A stretch of 64,000 bases of DNA from a virus. The stretch's first letter is position 1. Each line of letters starts with the position of its first letter. The stretch covers positions 1-64,000 of the IMG/VR virus record IMGVR_UViG_3300020471_000004. The stretch is one strand, 5' to 3'. Made by a program: the position numbers and the translations under genes. The notes below the pieces were generated by a model that searched no databases, was not told where the DNA came from, and saw only the letters and a list, made by a program, of their open reading frames with translations. Of the stretch, positions 17,578-25,760 are shown one piece after another.

Positions 17578-18230
17578 TAAGAATCCACCGCTTTGTTAGG
17601 TACTAGGTTATAAGTAATTTCACCTTCGTTATTAAACTTAGGTACGTCTTTACTTGTTCCTATATATCCATCAATACGAAAAGACATTTCTAGACCAAAG
17701 TTACCAGGACTAGATTCATCTTCTAGGGATGCCTCAGGAAAAGGTACGCTATTATCTTCGGTATAAATACGGTTAACAAAGTCCACACCTTGATTTCCTA
17801 TTGGTATATGAACTTTTACGTTCAGCGCCTCAGTCTGCATAAGAATAAGCCAGCGCTCTATCATAGCAAGCGTATCTTGAATATTGTTGGAAGTATAGTG
17901 AAAGGTACAGTCAACAGTACAAGGGAAGTAGTAACCCATTGAGTATGCTGTGTTGTCTGTGGCCCCTGCAAGCGCAGTACCGTGCCTACGATGCGTCTTA
18001 ACATTACCCATATCTCTACGTATCTGAACAGTGGTTATTTTCCAGTACTGATATGGATAAGCAGAAGACGTTATGTTACGATCTTTTTTAACAGCCCCCT
18101 TGTGGTCATCGTTTGTGACTAAAGGAAAACTATCAAAATTAAACCGTTTGATGAATGCTGTCTTGGTTGCATGTAAAGAAGCATACAACGGAGCATTGGT
18201 TTGTTTAGTCCCGCCTAGTAAATCTTTCAT
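17577..18230 (-). CDS. Tail sheath stabiliser / completion protein, gp15-like
   Basis: 217 residues from the ATG at 18228-18230. That start is chosen because GAGAA precedes it, while the longer start (18257) lies within a terminator hairpin. Residues 100-190 show the order seen in T4 gp15: a strand with P-C-T-V-D-C-T-F-H-Y, a helix with D-T-L-A-M-I-E-R-W-L, V-K-V-H-I-P-I, and a final L-E-M-S-F-R-I-D-G-Y-I. gp15-type proteins cap the tube and sheath and join the tail to the head. It begins a new unit after the terminator. Confidence 0.5.
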   Translation of the reverse strand: MKDLLGGTKQTNAPLYASLHATKTAFIKRFNFDSFPLVTNDDHKGAVKKDRNITSSAYPYQYWKITTVQIRRDMGNVKTHRRHGTALAGATDNTAYSMGYYFPCTVDCTFHYTSNNIQDTLAMIERWLILMQTEALNVKVHIPIGNQGVDFVNRIYTEDNSVPFPEASLEDESSPGNFGLEMSFRIDGYIGTSKDVPKFNNEGEITYNLVPNKAVDS

Positions 18231-18243
18231 TGTTTTCTCGAAA

Positions 18244-18291
18244 CAAAAAAGCCCCATGTAATGCTAGAAATTCCAACATTATCACAGGGCT
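18244..18291 (-). terminator. Intrinsic terminator after capsid operon
   Basis: On the minus strand AGCCCTGTG-A-TAATG pairs with CATTACATGGGGCT (14 pairs including two wobble pairs and one bulged A) around a 13-base loop, followed by TTTTTTG. It lies between the 131-aa gene (stop at 18299) and the gp15-like gene, and separates the head unit from the tail unit. Confidence 0.85.
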
Positions 18292-18298
18292 CGGTGAT

Positions 18299-18694
18299 TT
18301 ATTTAAGCTTTAAGCTTAAAGGGGATTTGATTGCCTTAGGCGCACTGTTTGATACAGTCTCAATATCGCCATCATCAAACAACTGTGAGCTAAAGTCAAT
18401 AGCATCTTCGTCATCGCTACGTAAGTCACCTCGGCGTAGAACCCTATGGTTTTCTTCCATTATCTCAGCCATTGCGCTGCTAATAGAATTAAGGTCACCT
18501 TCAGGTGCAGAGTAGGCAAGACTCTGTGCAAGCACTTTACCAGTGTAGTTGTCCTCAAGCAAAGAATCAATAAAGTCTTCGCTATCGGCATTGCTCATAG
18601 CAAGAGCAAACAAATAACTGGCATTTTTAAAGTCTTGTTGTTGATAGGCTATACATGATAAAGCAATCAAGTCTTTTGCATTGTTTTCTTTCAT
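18299..18694 (-). CDS. Small protein linked to capsid gene
   Basis: 131 residues. The first 50 residues resemble a single TPR-like helix pair (A-K-D-L-I-A-L-S-C-I-A-Y, then A-S-Y-L-F-A-L-A-M). The rest is acidic (S-D-D-E-D-A-I-D) and ends basic. V-S-N-S-A-P near the C-terminus (about 115-120) resembles the S-x-S-A element of the inferred prohead protease sites, though it is weak. It follows the major capsid gene and precedes a terminator. A head-assembly cofactor is possible. Confidence 0.55.
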   Translation of the reverse strand: MKENNAKDLIALSCIAYQQQDFKNASYLFALAMSNADSEDFIDSLLEDNYTGKVLAQSLAYSAPEGDLNSISSAMAEIMEENHRVLRRGDLRSDDEDAIDFSSQLFDDGDIETVSNSAPKAIKSPLSLKLK

Positions 18695-18710
18695 GCCCTA
18701 TCTCCGTGCT

Positions 18711-18733
18711 GAGGGAAGACCTAGTCTTCCCTC
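18711..18733 (-). promoter_or_regulatory. Perfect hairpin after the major capsid gene
   Basis: A 10-base-pair perfect stem (GAGGGAAGAC against its complement) with a 3-base loop lies 14 bases after the capsid stop and 16 bases before the next ATG. It lacks a T tract, so it is more likely an mRNA 3'-end stabiliser or an attenuator that protects capsid mRNA than a full terminator. Confidence 0.6.
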
Positions 18734-18746
18734 GGTTAAACGAATC

Positions 18747-19826
18747 TTAGATACGCTTACCTTTAGCAACAGAGCGAACGTTACCTACCAAGAAGCTAAT
18801 GCTTTGGCTAATTAACCAACCTTTGTTAGTTTCGCCTTGGTTAGCACCGTCAGTAGGAGTAGAACGGATACCGCGAGTCGAGAACGCTGCGTGGTGTTCA
18901 GGATCAGATACAACGTAGATTTCACCTTTATCAAGAACGCGTTGGTTCTCAGGACGGAAACCGTCGGTCATAAGTTCCATACCGATTAGTGTACCGATTT
19001 TACCGTTCATTACTAGGTCGTACTTAGATACTGGATCTAAGAAAGCGCTGAACTCGCTGTTACCGATAATGTCTTTCCAGAAGTCATTAGAGATAATCGC
19101 TTTAGTAGCTGGTAAGTTCCAACCAGATACTTGTTCAGAAAGTGACGCAAGCATTTTAGGCGTAAGTTCACCAGAAATGTATGAAATGTCGTTAACGCGA
19201 CCAACAGTTGCATCAACAGCACGTTTCCAAATGCGGTCTTCTGCAACCATTACTGCTTCCATTGCCTGGTCGCGAATGTCACGTAGAAGGTCGCCAGATG
19301 ATTGGTCAAGCTCAAGTTGCGATACGCGTACCGCAGACTTAACTTCGTATTCAGCAGGTGTGAACTGACGGTCACGAATTAGCTGGTAACCCATCTGAGT
19401 TGGTGATGTTGATACAACAGCTTGAACTTCGTGGCGGAACATAGGGATACGCGGGTATTCACCTTGTTTAAGGTTGTTACCTACTGCTAGGTTACGCATG
19501 AAGCCTGCACGGTCTGCTTGCTCAACGATACGATCAGAAATCGCAGCACCAAGAGCAGCCCAGTCATCTAGGTTAGAGTTAGCTTGAGCGATCAAATCAC
19601 GGAATTCCTCAGAAGTCATTGCGTCTTCTTGAGGTGCTTCAACGATTTGTCCAGCAGAAGCCATTGACATTAACTTACCAATGTTTTGCATTAGTTCGTT
19701 ACGGTCGTGTGCGTTGATTTCACCGTTTGATGAAAGCGCCTTCATGCCGGAACCAGGTAAAATTAGGTTGTCTAGCGATTCGCCGTTTGCCATTACGTGG
19801 CGGAAGTTACGAGCAGAATGTTTCAT
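18747..19826 (-). CDS. Major capsid protein (HK97-like)
   Basis: 359 residues. An N-terminal helical region of about 90 residues is followed by a capsid core: Y-P-R-I-P-M-F-R-H near 123-131, a long segment with A-V-R-V-S-Q-L-E-L-D-Q, K-A-I-I-S-N-D-F-W-K-D, then G-K-I-G-T-L-I-G-M-E-L-M-T-D and G-E-I-Y-V-V-S-D-P-E-H-H. These follow HK97-fold major capsid proteins of giant myoviruses. The N-terminal part is expected to be removed by the prohead protease: L52-M-S-M-A-S-A58 resembles the inferred cleavage element. It sits between decoration-like and TPR-like genes, flanked by two mRNA hairpins. Confidence 0.75.
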   Translation of the reverse strand: MKHSARNFRHVMANGESLDNLILPGSGMKALSSNGEINAHDRNELMQNIGKLMSMASAGQIVEAPQEDAMTSEEFRDLIAQANSNLDDWAALGAAISDRIVEQADRAGFMRNLAVGNNLKQGEYPRIPMFRHEVQAVVSTSPTQMGYQLIRDRQFTPAEYEVKSAVRVSQLELDQSSGDLLRDIRDQAMEAVMVAEDRIWKRAVDATVGRVNDISYISGELTPKMLASLSEQVSGWNLPATKAIISNDFWKDIIGNSEFSAFLDPVSKYDLVMNGKIGTLIGMELMTDGFRPENQRVLDKGEIYVVSDPEHHAAFSTRGIRSTPTDGANQGETNKGWLISQSISFLVGNVRSVAKGKRI

Positions 19827-19847
19827 ATGAGAATTACTCCAAAATTG

Positions 19848-19886
19848 GGTTCAATAATGTTTCTTGAAGACCGGTATTACTGAACC
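19848..19886 (-). promoter_or_regulatory. Hairpin overlapping stop of upstream gene, before capsid RBS
   Basis: On the minus strand GGTTCAGTAAT (which holds the TAA stop of the 236-aa gene) pairs with ATTATTGAACC, 11 pairs with one G-U, around a 17-base loop. The arm ends 8 bases before the GGAG ribosome site of the capsid gene. No T tract follows. It may set a 5' end for capsid mRNA or tune its translation. Confidence 0.5.
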
Positions 19887-20587
19887 GATTCAAGAGTAAG
19901 GAAGGCATTGCCTGCAACAGGAGCAGAAACAACAACCCAGTTAGTTAGTTTTGTACCAGTGCCGCCAACAGTTACAGTACCGTTAGCGCCTAGGCTTGGG
20001 TGCATTGCGCCTGACCAGTCAACAGATGCATCGAAGTTTGAAATCGATAGACGAGTACAAGAAATCAAACGACCTGTACGACCTAGCGCAGCGCCTGGTG
20101 AACCACCGATAGGGCCGTCACCGTGGTAAAGTGAAGCTTCCGATGCAGAAGGCTCGTAAGTGTACTGGATGTAAACTGATTGACCTTCAACGTCTGTGTG
20201 GAACAATAGACGGTCACGATCAATGACAACTTTACCTTCGTTACCAGAGCCAGTAGGTGCAGTGCTACCAGTTGAAATATCGCCAGAAGCAACAACAGAA
20301 CCGTCTAGCTTGATAAGGAAGTTAGAAGGATCTGGAGTGTGACCCATTGCGAAAGCGCCGTTAGTAACAGTACCTTTGTCAATTGCAGGTAGCTGACCAA
20401 CAGGCATTGCTGTGTTGATAGAGAAGCCTGCAAATACTTCGTCGGCTGCGCCAGTTGAAAGACCTAAAAGGTTCTTGCCGTCAACGTTTTTGAAAACAAG
20501 AGCCATACCTTCATCGTTAATTTGTTCGCCAGGTACGTGATCACCTTCAGCAGTTTTAACGATCATAGTGTTTGAATATTGAATCAT
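19877..20587 (-). CDS. Head decoration-like structural protein
   Basis: 236 residues, mostly beta-strand and rich in Gly, Ser and Thr, with no enzyme motif. The N-terminus (M-I-V-K-T-A-E-G-D-H-V-P-G-E) and C-terminal strands (G-T-V-T-V-G-G-T-G-T-K-L-T-N-W-V-V-V) suit an exposed structural protein. It sits between scaffold and major capsid genes, where phages commonly encode a decoration or stabilising protein. This is inferred from order and composition. Confidence 0.5.
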   Translation of the reverse strand: MIQYSNTMIVKTAEGDHVPGEQINDEGMALVFKNVDGKNLLGLSTGAADEVFAGFSINTAMPVGQLPAIDKGTVTNGAFAMGHTPDPSNFLIKLDGSVVASGDISTGSTAPTGSGNEGKVVIDRDRLLFHTDVEGQSVYIQYTYEPSASEASLYHGDGPIGGSPGAALGRTGRLISCTRLSISNFDASVDWSGAMHPSLGANGTVTVGGTGTKLTNWVVVSAPVAGNAFLTLESVQ

Positions 20588-20619
20588 TTTTAATTCTCCG
20601 ATATATCCCGAGCGTTACC

Positions 20620-22599
20620 TTAGAAGGATTTCATTGCTCTAGAAAGTTTTGATTGGAAGTCAGAAGTTGAAACCGCAGTTGATTGCGACTCCAAAGTTTT
20701 TTCTTTTGGTACAACACGAGGTTGTAAACGTTGCTCTACAGAACTAACAGATTCCTGTCCGTCTTTACGAGCAAAAGAACTAGCAGCAACCATTTCGGCA
20801 ACTTCGTTTTGGAAGTCAGCGGACTTGCTGATAAGTTCCATCGTCTGGTCAACCAACAGCTTGTTGAATGCACCTGCGTTAGCTTCAAACACGTTATCAA
20901 TAAGCTCACGAGCATTATCAATACCTGCAGCCTTCAAGGTACTGGCCAAGCTTGAAATGATTGGGTTAGACTTTCCACGGAACACACCGTTATTCAGTCC
21001 CATGATAGAAGTAGCAAGGGCAGCACCCAGGCGTTCCATCAGTTTAGCATCGCGGTCTTTCTGGGCTTGTTCGTAGCCTGCAATTTTTGCATCCGCTTGT
21101 GCAACGATTTCTTTAGAGATAACCGTTTGCATTGTTTGTTCGTCAAAAGCAATTGACTCGAAACCGAACTGTTTAAGACCTGACTCTACGCCATCGTTAG
21201 CGATTGCTTTTAAGCAAGCTTGGCGGTAAGTAGGTTGATTAAAGATGCCACGTAGATTACCTTCGACATTTGACTCTGATGCAACTGCAACAGGAGTAGC
21301 GCCATGGAAAGCAACCCAACGGTTTTCACCAGCAACAACAGATACATTAGCTAGGCTAACTTGGTCTGCTTGTAAACCGCCTTCGGTAGAAGATGCAACC
21401 GCAGTCATAACGTCAAGAGAAGCAGAAACAGATACAGAGTCAGATTCAAGCTCTTCATCGTCATCGTCATCTTCTTCATCTTCTTCGTCATCTAGACCAT
21501 CAACGTCTTCGTCTTCGTCAGAGTCATCTTCGTCAGAGTCATCTTCGTCTTCGTCAGAGTCATCTTCGTCTTCGTCTTCGTCTTCGTCTTCGTCTTCGTC
21601 AGAAGAAGAGATAACTTCGAAATCATCGTCCAGGTCATCGAACTCGTCATCGTCCAGGTCCGAATCAATGTCGTCAAGGTCGTCAAGGTCGTCATCGTCA
21701 TCTAGATCCATATCCATGTCGTCATCCAACATAATATCATCTAGGTCATCGTCTTCATCCATAAGAAGATCATCGTCCATGTCCATAGAGGCATGTTCAA
21801 GTTCATCTAAAACTTCTGGATCGACAACGGCGGTAGAACAGCTAGGGCACACTGTAATGTCTTCGCTAGAAGAAAGAACGTGCATACCGCATTCTTCTGA
21901 ATCAGCACAAACAAAGTAATGCGCATCAGTTCCGAAACGGTCAGCAGCATCTTGCACTGCACTAGAGTTAGACTCTAATTCCTGCGCTGCAACTTCTTCA
22001 CCGTAGAAAGGACTGTAGTGAACAGAACCGCTAGAGTTAGAAATAAAGCTAACTTGGTTTTCGGTGTCTTCGTAAGCAGAAACAGGAGAATCGCCTGCTA
22101 GAATAGCCAGGTAGTCTTCTTTGGCTTCTTCAAAAGAAGAGGCAACGACAACGATACCTTGCTCGCCTTCAAGCTCTTGAACAAGAGCGCTTTCAGACTC
22201 TAGCTCGTCTTCTAAATCGCGGTCGAAATCTACATCGGTACTGCACGAAGGACAGTTAGATACAGACTCGCAAGCATCTGCGATAATGTGCGTGTTACAT
22301 TCAGAACACATGGTGTAATGAACTGACACTTGGTCTTCTTGGTCGGCACTGCTGGTAACTTCGAGATCAGTATCTAAAACCTTCATTGAGTCTCTGTTAC
22401 CAGACAGAGGATTCAAAAAAGATTTATGCGCACCAGCAACAGTAGCGATAGCAAAAGAACCGTCGGCAGAAGAAAGAACTTCTAGGGACTCTTGTTTAGC
22501 AACCATTGCGTAGTTACGGATAGCTTGTTCTCGGGTACCTGCAGTAACAACAATACCGCCAAAGCTAGGCTGAGTCGGTGATTTTTGTTTTACTGTCAT
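20620..22599 (-). CDS. Prohead scaffold / core protein, acidic, zinc-knuckle repeats
   Basis: 659 residues. Residues about 14-133 and 148-268 are a tandem duplication, each starting G-I-V-V and ending in a cysteine pair module (C98-x-x-C101 with C116-x-x-C119; C231-x5-C237 with C251-x-x-C254). Residues 272-385 are almost only Asp, Glu and Ser, typical of a prohead core. Residues 390-610 are mixed helical. LESESA (133-138), LESNSSA (208-214), LESDSV (384-389) and LESQSTA (636-642) lie at domain boundaries and look like protease sites. It is the first gene of the head unit, upstream of decoration and capsid genes. AGGAGGT-like sequence (GTACCTCCTGAGGAG) lies before the ATG. Confidence 0.65.
   Translation of the reverse strand: MTVKQKSPTQPSFGGIVVTAGTREQAIRNYAMVAKQESLEVLSSADGSFAIATVAGAHKSFLNPLSGNRDSMKVLDTDLEVTSSADQEDQVSVHYTMCSECNTHIIADACESVSNCPSCSTDVDFDRDLEDELESESALVQELEGEQGIVVVASSFEEAKEDYLAILAGDSPVSAYEDTENQVSFISNSSGSVHYSPFYGEEVAAQELESNSSAVQDAADRFGTDAHYFVCADSEECGMHVLSSSEDITVCPSCSTAVVDPEVLDELEHASMDMDDDLLMDEDDDLDDIMLDDDMDMDLDDDDDLDDLDDIDSDLDDDEFDDLDDDFEVISSSDEDEDEDEDEDEDDSDEDEDDSDEDDSDEDEDVDGLDDEEDEEDDDDDEELESDSVSVSASLDVMTAVASSTEGGLQADQVSLANVSVVAGENRWVAFHGATPVAVASESNVEGNLRGIFNQPTYRQACLKAIANDGVESGLKQFGFESIAFDEQTMQTVISKEIVAQADAKIAGYEQAQKDRDAKLMERLGAALATSIMGLNNGVFRGKSNPIISSLASTLKAAGIDNARELIDNVFEANAGAFNKLLVDQTMELISKSADFQNEVAEMVAASSFARKDGQESVSSVEQRLQPRVVPKEKTLESQSTAVSTSDFQSKLSRAMKSF
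21504..21602. repeat. Tandem hexamer and 15-mer repeat coding the acidic tract
   Basis: The plus strand repeats GTCTTC many times and GTCAGAGTCATCTTC three times within the scaffold gene. It encodes Asp-Glu and Asp-Ser-Asp-Glu runs. It is likely to vary in length by slippage. Confidence 0.85.
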
Positions 22600-22675
22600 T
22601 CTGAATCTCCTCAGGAGGTACGTTTTAACGATACAAAGATACTATTTGCATAGAAAAACACTGTAGTTCTTTGCA

Positions 22676-22688
22676 TACTATAAAATTA
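22676..22688 (-). promoter_or_regulatory. Candidate promoter element of scaffold/capsid unit
   Basis: The minus strand reads TAATTTTATAGTA, 77 bases before the scaffold ATG. The identical 13-mer occurs before the second sheath gene (59020-59032). TATAGT can serve as a -10 box, but no convincing -35 box lies at the right distance, so a phage-encoded or sigma-appropriated polymerase is possible. Confidence 0.45.
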
Positions 22689-22805
22689 ATGAAAACAAGA
22701 AAAATCGTGTAGAAATAGCAAGATTTTTCAAAATATTTTTTATACGCAAAAATCAGCTATTTTTCGCTATTTTCAGCGAATCTTAGGTATGTGAAAAGGA
22801 GCCAT

Positions 22806-22834
22806 AAAAAAGCCCCGAATTAACGAGGCTTTTT
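22806..22834 (-). terminator. Intrinsic terminator before the scaffold gene
   Basis: On the minus strand AAAAAGCC-T-CG pairs with CG-G-GGCTTTTT (one mismatch) around a 6-base loop, with a T run after the stem. It follows the stop of the 456-aa gene (22908) and isolates the capsid unit from the internal-protein unit. Confidence 0.85.
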
Positions 22835-22907
22835 GTATTACTGGAAACTAACCGAAATACCTACCAATAAGCACAGCTTTCTGCATAGCAGTATTATTAC
22901 CTGCAGA

Positions 22908-24278
22908 TTACTTTGCATCTAAGTCAAGCGAGTAGTAGTCTACTAGTTTGCCTTTAAGTTCTGCGGATACTCCTGATGAAGGCACATCATAGGAAACAAA
23001 CTTAACGCCTCTACCGTAAGCTTTGGTCACAGAAGCTTTCCACTCATTGTAGCTTTGACCTTTATTCTGGCTAGGGTTATCTAGGCGCGAGCTTTTGCCT
23101 GTATTCTTTGTGTCTGGACTACTGCTTTTTGTGCCTGAACGTTTTTTAGCCTGTTCGACTTTTATTTGGCGACTAGTAGGTGTTTTTTCTATAAGCTTTT
23201 CTGCTTTTCTAAGATCCCTTTGCAAAGGACGTATCTCGGCATTTAAGTCTCTAGCCTGTTGGGCTAATTCTTTTTTCTTTTCCTTGTTATCTGTGTTGTC
23301 CATGCGCTGCTTTATGCGCTCTACTTTTTGCTGCAACTTAACTATGTTCTTATACATTTTATAAGTATCAGGCGCTTTTACTGGAGCCTTAGGCTCCCTA
23401 GTTACTCGTGCTTTGCGTGTCTTAGAAGCAGTTTCATTAGGAGATTTCTTGCGTCCCTCAGGCACTTCTTCACCGTTCATAATACCTGCAATACGGCGTG
23501 CAGCTATACGAGGTCCTGCATAGTACTTGCGCATAGGTCCACCGCTAGCAGGCTGGTGGAATACATGCCAGCCAGGTGCAAGCATACCAGGTGAGCGTTT
23601 CTTGCGTCCCATTTTAGAACCTACGTTGCCTTTACCTCTAGCAGGAGCCGCCGATTCAGATTCAATACTTGATACTGAAATAAACGCTTCGTTGCCTCTA
23701 GAACCGTCACCGCGTGAGCTTCTACCGCGAGAATAGTCTACAAGGTCTTGAACAGCTAAAGGTATAGCACGTACATCTGAACATTCGCGGAAAGCAACGT
23801 GAACATTAGATTTAGTTAGTTCAAAAGAGTAGACACCGTCTTCAAAACCGTCATAGTTTATAGAGTAACCGCTAGGTAGCCGCGCTTGTTTAATAGCTTT
23901 ATAGGCGGCTTGGTTGCCAACGTTTGAATTTGAAGTGCTTTCTCTCTCAAAGTCTTCCTCAAAGCTTAGTGCCTCTGCTTCAAGGTCTGTAATAGACTCT
24001 GAGTAAGGACCGTCAGGGTCAATATCCCATAAACCGTCACTTGCTAGTGCCTCCATTTCCCGTTGTGCGAACAGGCGATTCTTCATGCTAGGGGTATACT
24101 TGGCTTCTTTAGATATGCGGAAAATACTAAATAGACCTGTACGGCTTTTTAATACGTAACGTCCTGGTTGAGCAAAAACTACTCGTGCTTTAGGCTTTAC
24201 TGTAGCAAGAGCCTTTTCAATAGTAGCAGGAATAGGGTGCTTAGAACGTGCGCTTTCTGAAAGTATTTGAATATACAT
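22908..24278 (-). CDS. Probable internal head protein, basic, two processing motifs
   Basis: 456 residues. It starts MYIQILSESA, one of the clearest copies of the N-terminal peptide with its S-E-S-A end, and carries I-E-S-E-S-A at 205-210, just before a strongly basic region (G-R-K-K-R-S-P). Residues 300-390 are charged and helical. An N-terminal segment (R-Y-V-L-K-S-R-T-G-L-F-S-I-F) may be a distant SH3-like strand pair. Cleavage at 210 would release an acidic-neutral N-terminal part and a basic C-terminal part. No enzyme motif is seen. It ends just before the terminator ahead of the scaffold gene. Confidence 0.55.
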   Translation of the reverse strand: MYIQILSESARSKHPIPATIEKALATVKPKARVVFAQPGRYVLKSRTGLFSIFRISKEAKYTPSMKNRLFAQREMEALASDGLWDIDPDGPYSESITDLEAEALSFEEDFERESTSNSNVGNQAAYKAIKQARLPSGYSINYDGFEDGVYSFELTKSNVHVAFRECSDVRAIPLAVQDLVDYSRGRSSRGDGSRGNEAFISVSSIESESAAPARGKGNVGSKMGRKKRSPGMLAPGWHVFHQPASGGPMRKYYAGPRIAARRIAGIMNGEEVPEGRKKSPNETASKTRKARVTREPKAPVKAPDTYKMYKNIVKLQQKVERIKQRMDNTDNKEKKKELAQQARDLNAEIRPLQRDLRKAEKLIEKTPTSRQIKVEQAKKRSGTKSSSPDTKNTGKSSRLDNPSQNKGQSYNEWKASVTKAYGRGVKFVSYDVPSSGVSAELKGKLVDYYSLDLDAK

Positions 24279-24293
24279 AGTTAATCCTTTGGT

Positions 24294-25271
24294 CTATTTA
24301 CTACGCTTAGTGCTTTTAGTGCTTTTAGTGCTTTTAGTACTACGGGTGCTTTTAGTACTACGCTCTTTGCGGGTTTTAGACTTAGGGCTTAAAGCATCAA
24401 TCTGTTTTTGGACTTTTTCTTGTAAAGCTTCCCACGCATCAACTGCCTTATCCATTTCTGCTTCAACCTTGTCATACTCTTTATTGAGTTTGTCCAGCTT
24501 TTGTTGAATTTCTTTTTTCTTAGAGCCTTCAGCGTCTCTGAGTTCGTACTCAAGATCATCAATATCATCGGCTAGGTCAATGCTTTTGTCTTCAAGCTCG
24601 GCGACCTTTTCAAACTCCTTGCTTGACTCAACACTTTGGCGCAATTCGTCTATTTGTTTTCTAGCTTTTTCTTTTTCTTCTTTTTCTTTGTACTTTTGAG
24701 GATTGTTGGCTTTATCGGCTTTCTCAAGTTCCTTGTGTTCAGCTTCAAGCTTCTTATATTTCTTTTCGAGCTTCTTCTTGGTCTTTTTAGCAGCAACTCT
24801 TTCTTCGTCTACTTCTTTTTTGTAATACTCGATTTCTTTTTTAGCGTCAGCCACTTCTCCCTTGGCGTATTCTATTTCACTTTCGTCTCCGTCCTCTTCG
24901 GCCTCTTCAAGCTCTTCTTGGGCATCTTCAAGACGTTCTTGGGCATCTTCTAACCTACGTTGGTTTTTAGTATCACCTTCTAGGGCATCTTCGGCTTCAT
25001 CTAACTCGAAACCAAGGTTTTCCATTTTAAGAGCCACAGAATCCAAGCGCTTTTCAATTGATTTAGCAGACTTATCTTTTGTAGTAGAAGCATTGTCCTT
25101 TTGAGCTTGCTTCTTGGTAGTGTTGTCACGTTCTGCCTTTGGTTTAGCTAAACGTTTGGCATGGCTGCTGTTCGGGTACTTTTTTAGGTATTTCTTTTTC
25201 TCAGAAGAACCTAATTTTGCAAACTGCTCAGCAGACAAGCCTGCACTTTCTGAATTAAGAGTAATAATCAT
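24294..25271 (-). CDS. Coiled-coil internal-type protein with STK-repeat tail
   Basis: 325 residues. It starts MIITLNSESAG, matching the N-terminal peptide, followed by F-A-K-L-G-S-S-E-K-K-K-Y-L-K-K-Y-P-N-S-S-H-A-K (about 17-40), which is shared with the protein at 33458-34828. Residues 70-300 are a long, highly charged coiled coil. The C-terminus is repeated Ser-Thr-Lys or Ser-Thr-Arg triplets encoded by 9-base repeats. It would be rod-shaped with a basic DNA-binding tail. Packaging in the head is inferred from the peptide. Confidence 0.55.
   Translation of the reverse strand: MIITLNSESAGLSAEQFAKLGSSEKKKYLKKYPNSSHAKRLAKPKAERDNTTKKQAQKDNASTTKDKSAKSIEKRLDSVALKMENLGFELDEAEDALEGDTKNQRRLEDAQERLEDAQEELEEAEEDGDESEIEYAKGEVADAKKEIEYYKKEVDEERVAAKKTKKKLEKKYKKLEAEHKELEKADKANNPQKYKEKEEKEKARKQIDELRQSVESSKEFEKVAELEDKSIDLADDIDDLEYELRDAEGSKKKEIQQKLDKLNKEYDKVEAEMDKAVDAWEALQEKVQKQIDALSPKSKTRKERSTKSTRSTKSTKSTKSTKRSK
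24309..24362. repeat. 9-bp tandem repeat encoding Ser-Thr-Lys/Arg tail
   Basis: AGTGCTTTT occurs three times in tandem, followed by alternating AGTACTACG and GGTGCTTTT units, at the 3' end of the coiled-coil gene. It codes for repeated S-T-K and S-T-R on the minus strand and is prone to slippage. Confidence 0.85.
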
Positions 25272-25279
25272 GTTTTTTC

Positions 25280-25753
25280 CTAGATTGTTTCATACAAGCG
25301 TTTAAGACCAGCCATCTTTCCTGGGTAACCTTTACGCTGTAACAAATTAAAAAAGTCTACAGGCTTCATGTTGTGCAAGGGATTACTATCTCTAGCAGTA
25401 CCGCGCGGGTGAATATAGTCTTTGACAAATTCATCAAACTCTATTTCGTACTCTACCATACTGTCAACAAACTCCAAGAACTGTTCCCAAAGTTTATCTT
25501 CGTCAGGAGTATTCAGATCCACAAGTTCAAAGGATTTGACCTCGGCAATAGGTAACGCTCGGGGGTATGCCAGTATACCGTGCCTATAGTTTCGAGAGTC
25601 ACGAATACCTGCAAAGCGTTTATCTTTTGCAGCTTTTTCTGCATCGATAAACTCTACAGGCTGGGGGTTTGTAGGCTGTGCCCCTATAGAATAAGGTCTG
25701 AATTTCAGTCCGTAATAGAACTTTTGGTTACTTAATGAAATTAGAAGTTTCAT
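25280..25753 (-). CDS. Hypothetical protein, ISLS-type N-terminus
   Basis: 157 residues. It starts MKLLISLSNQKFYYG, close to the MLISLS form of the shared peptide but lacking S-x-S-A. The middle (R-D-S-R-N-Y-R-H-G-I-L-A-Y-P-R) and C-terminal half (E-Y-E-I-E-F-D-E-F-V-K-D-Y) are globular in character. No family is recognised. It sits between the topoisomerase and coiled-coil genes with 7-8 base gaps, so it is co-transcribed with the internal-protein run. Confidence 0.55.
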   Translation of the reverse strand: MKLLISLSNQKFYYGLKFRPYSIGAQPTNPQPVEFIDAEKAAKDKRFAGIRDSRNYRHGILAYPRALPIAEVKSFELVDLNTPDEDKLWEQFLEFVDSMVEYEIEFDEFVKDYIHPRGTARDSNPLHNMKPVDFFNLLQRKGYPGKMAGLKRLYETI

Positions 25754-25760
25754 AGATACC

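Larger units (their letters stand above)
22600..22907. other. AT-rich intergenic region before the scaffold gene (308 bp)
   Basis: The largest non-coding gap of the window. It holds, in minus-strand order, the terminator of the upstream gene (22834-22806), a repeat-rich stretch with two tandem copies of GCTATTTT(T)C at about 22756-22774 that could be an operator, TATAAAAAA near 22740, the 13-base motif shared with the second sheath gene (22688-22676), and the ribosome site. No small open reading frame with a good start is seen. Confidence 0.7.

Noticed and set aside
18230-18257. Upstream start (18257) for the gp15-like gene
   Set aside because: This ATG is inside the terminator stem and has no ribosome site, while the ATG at 18230 has GAGAA.
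21245-21919. Long plus-strand open frame (224 aa, almost only Ser) opposite the scaffold gene
   Set aside because: It is the mirror of the Asp/Glu repeat tract on the minus strand; it has no ribosome site and a low-complexity composition, so it is a shadow.
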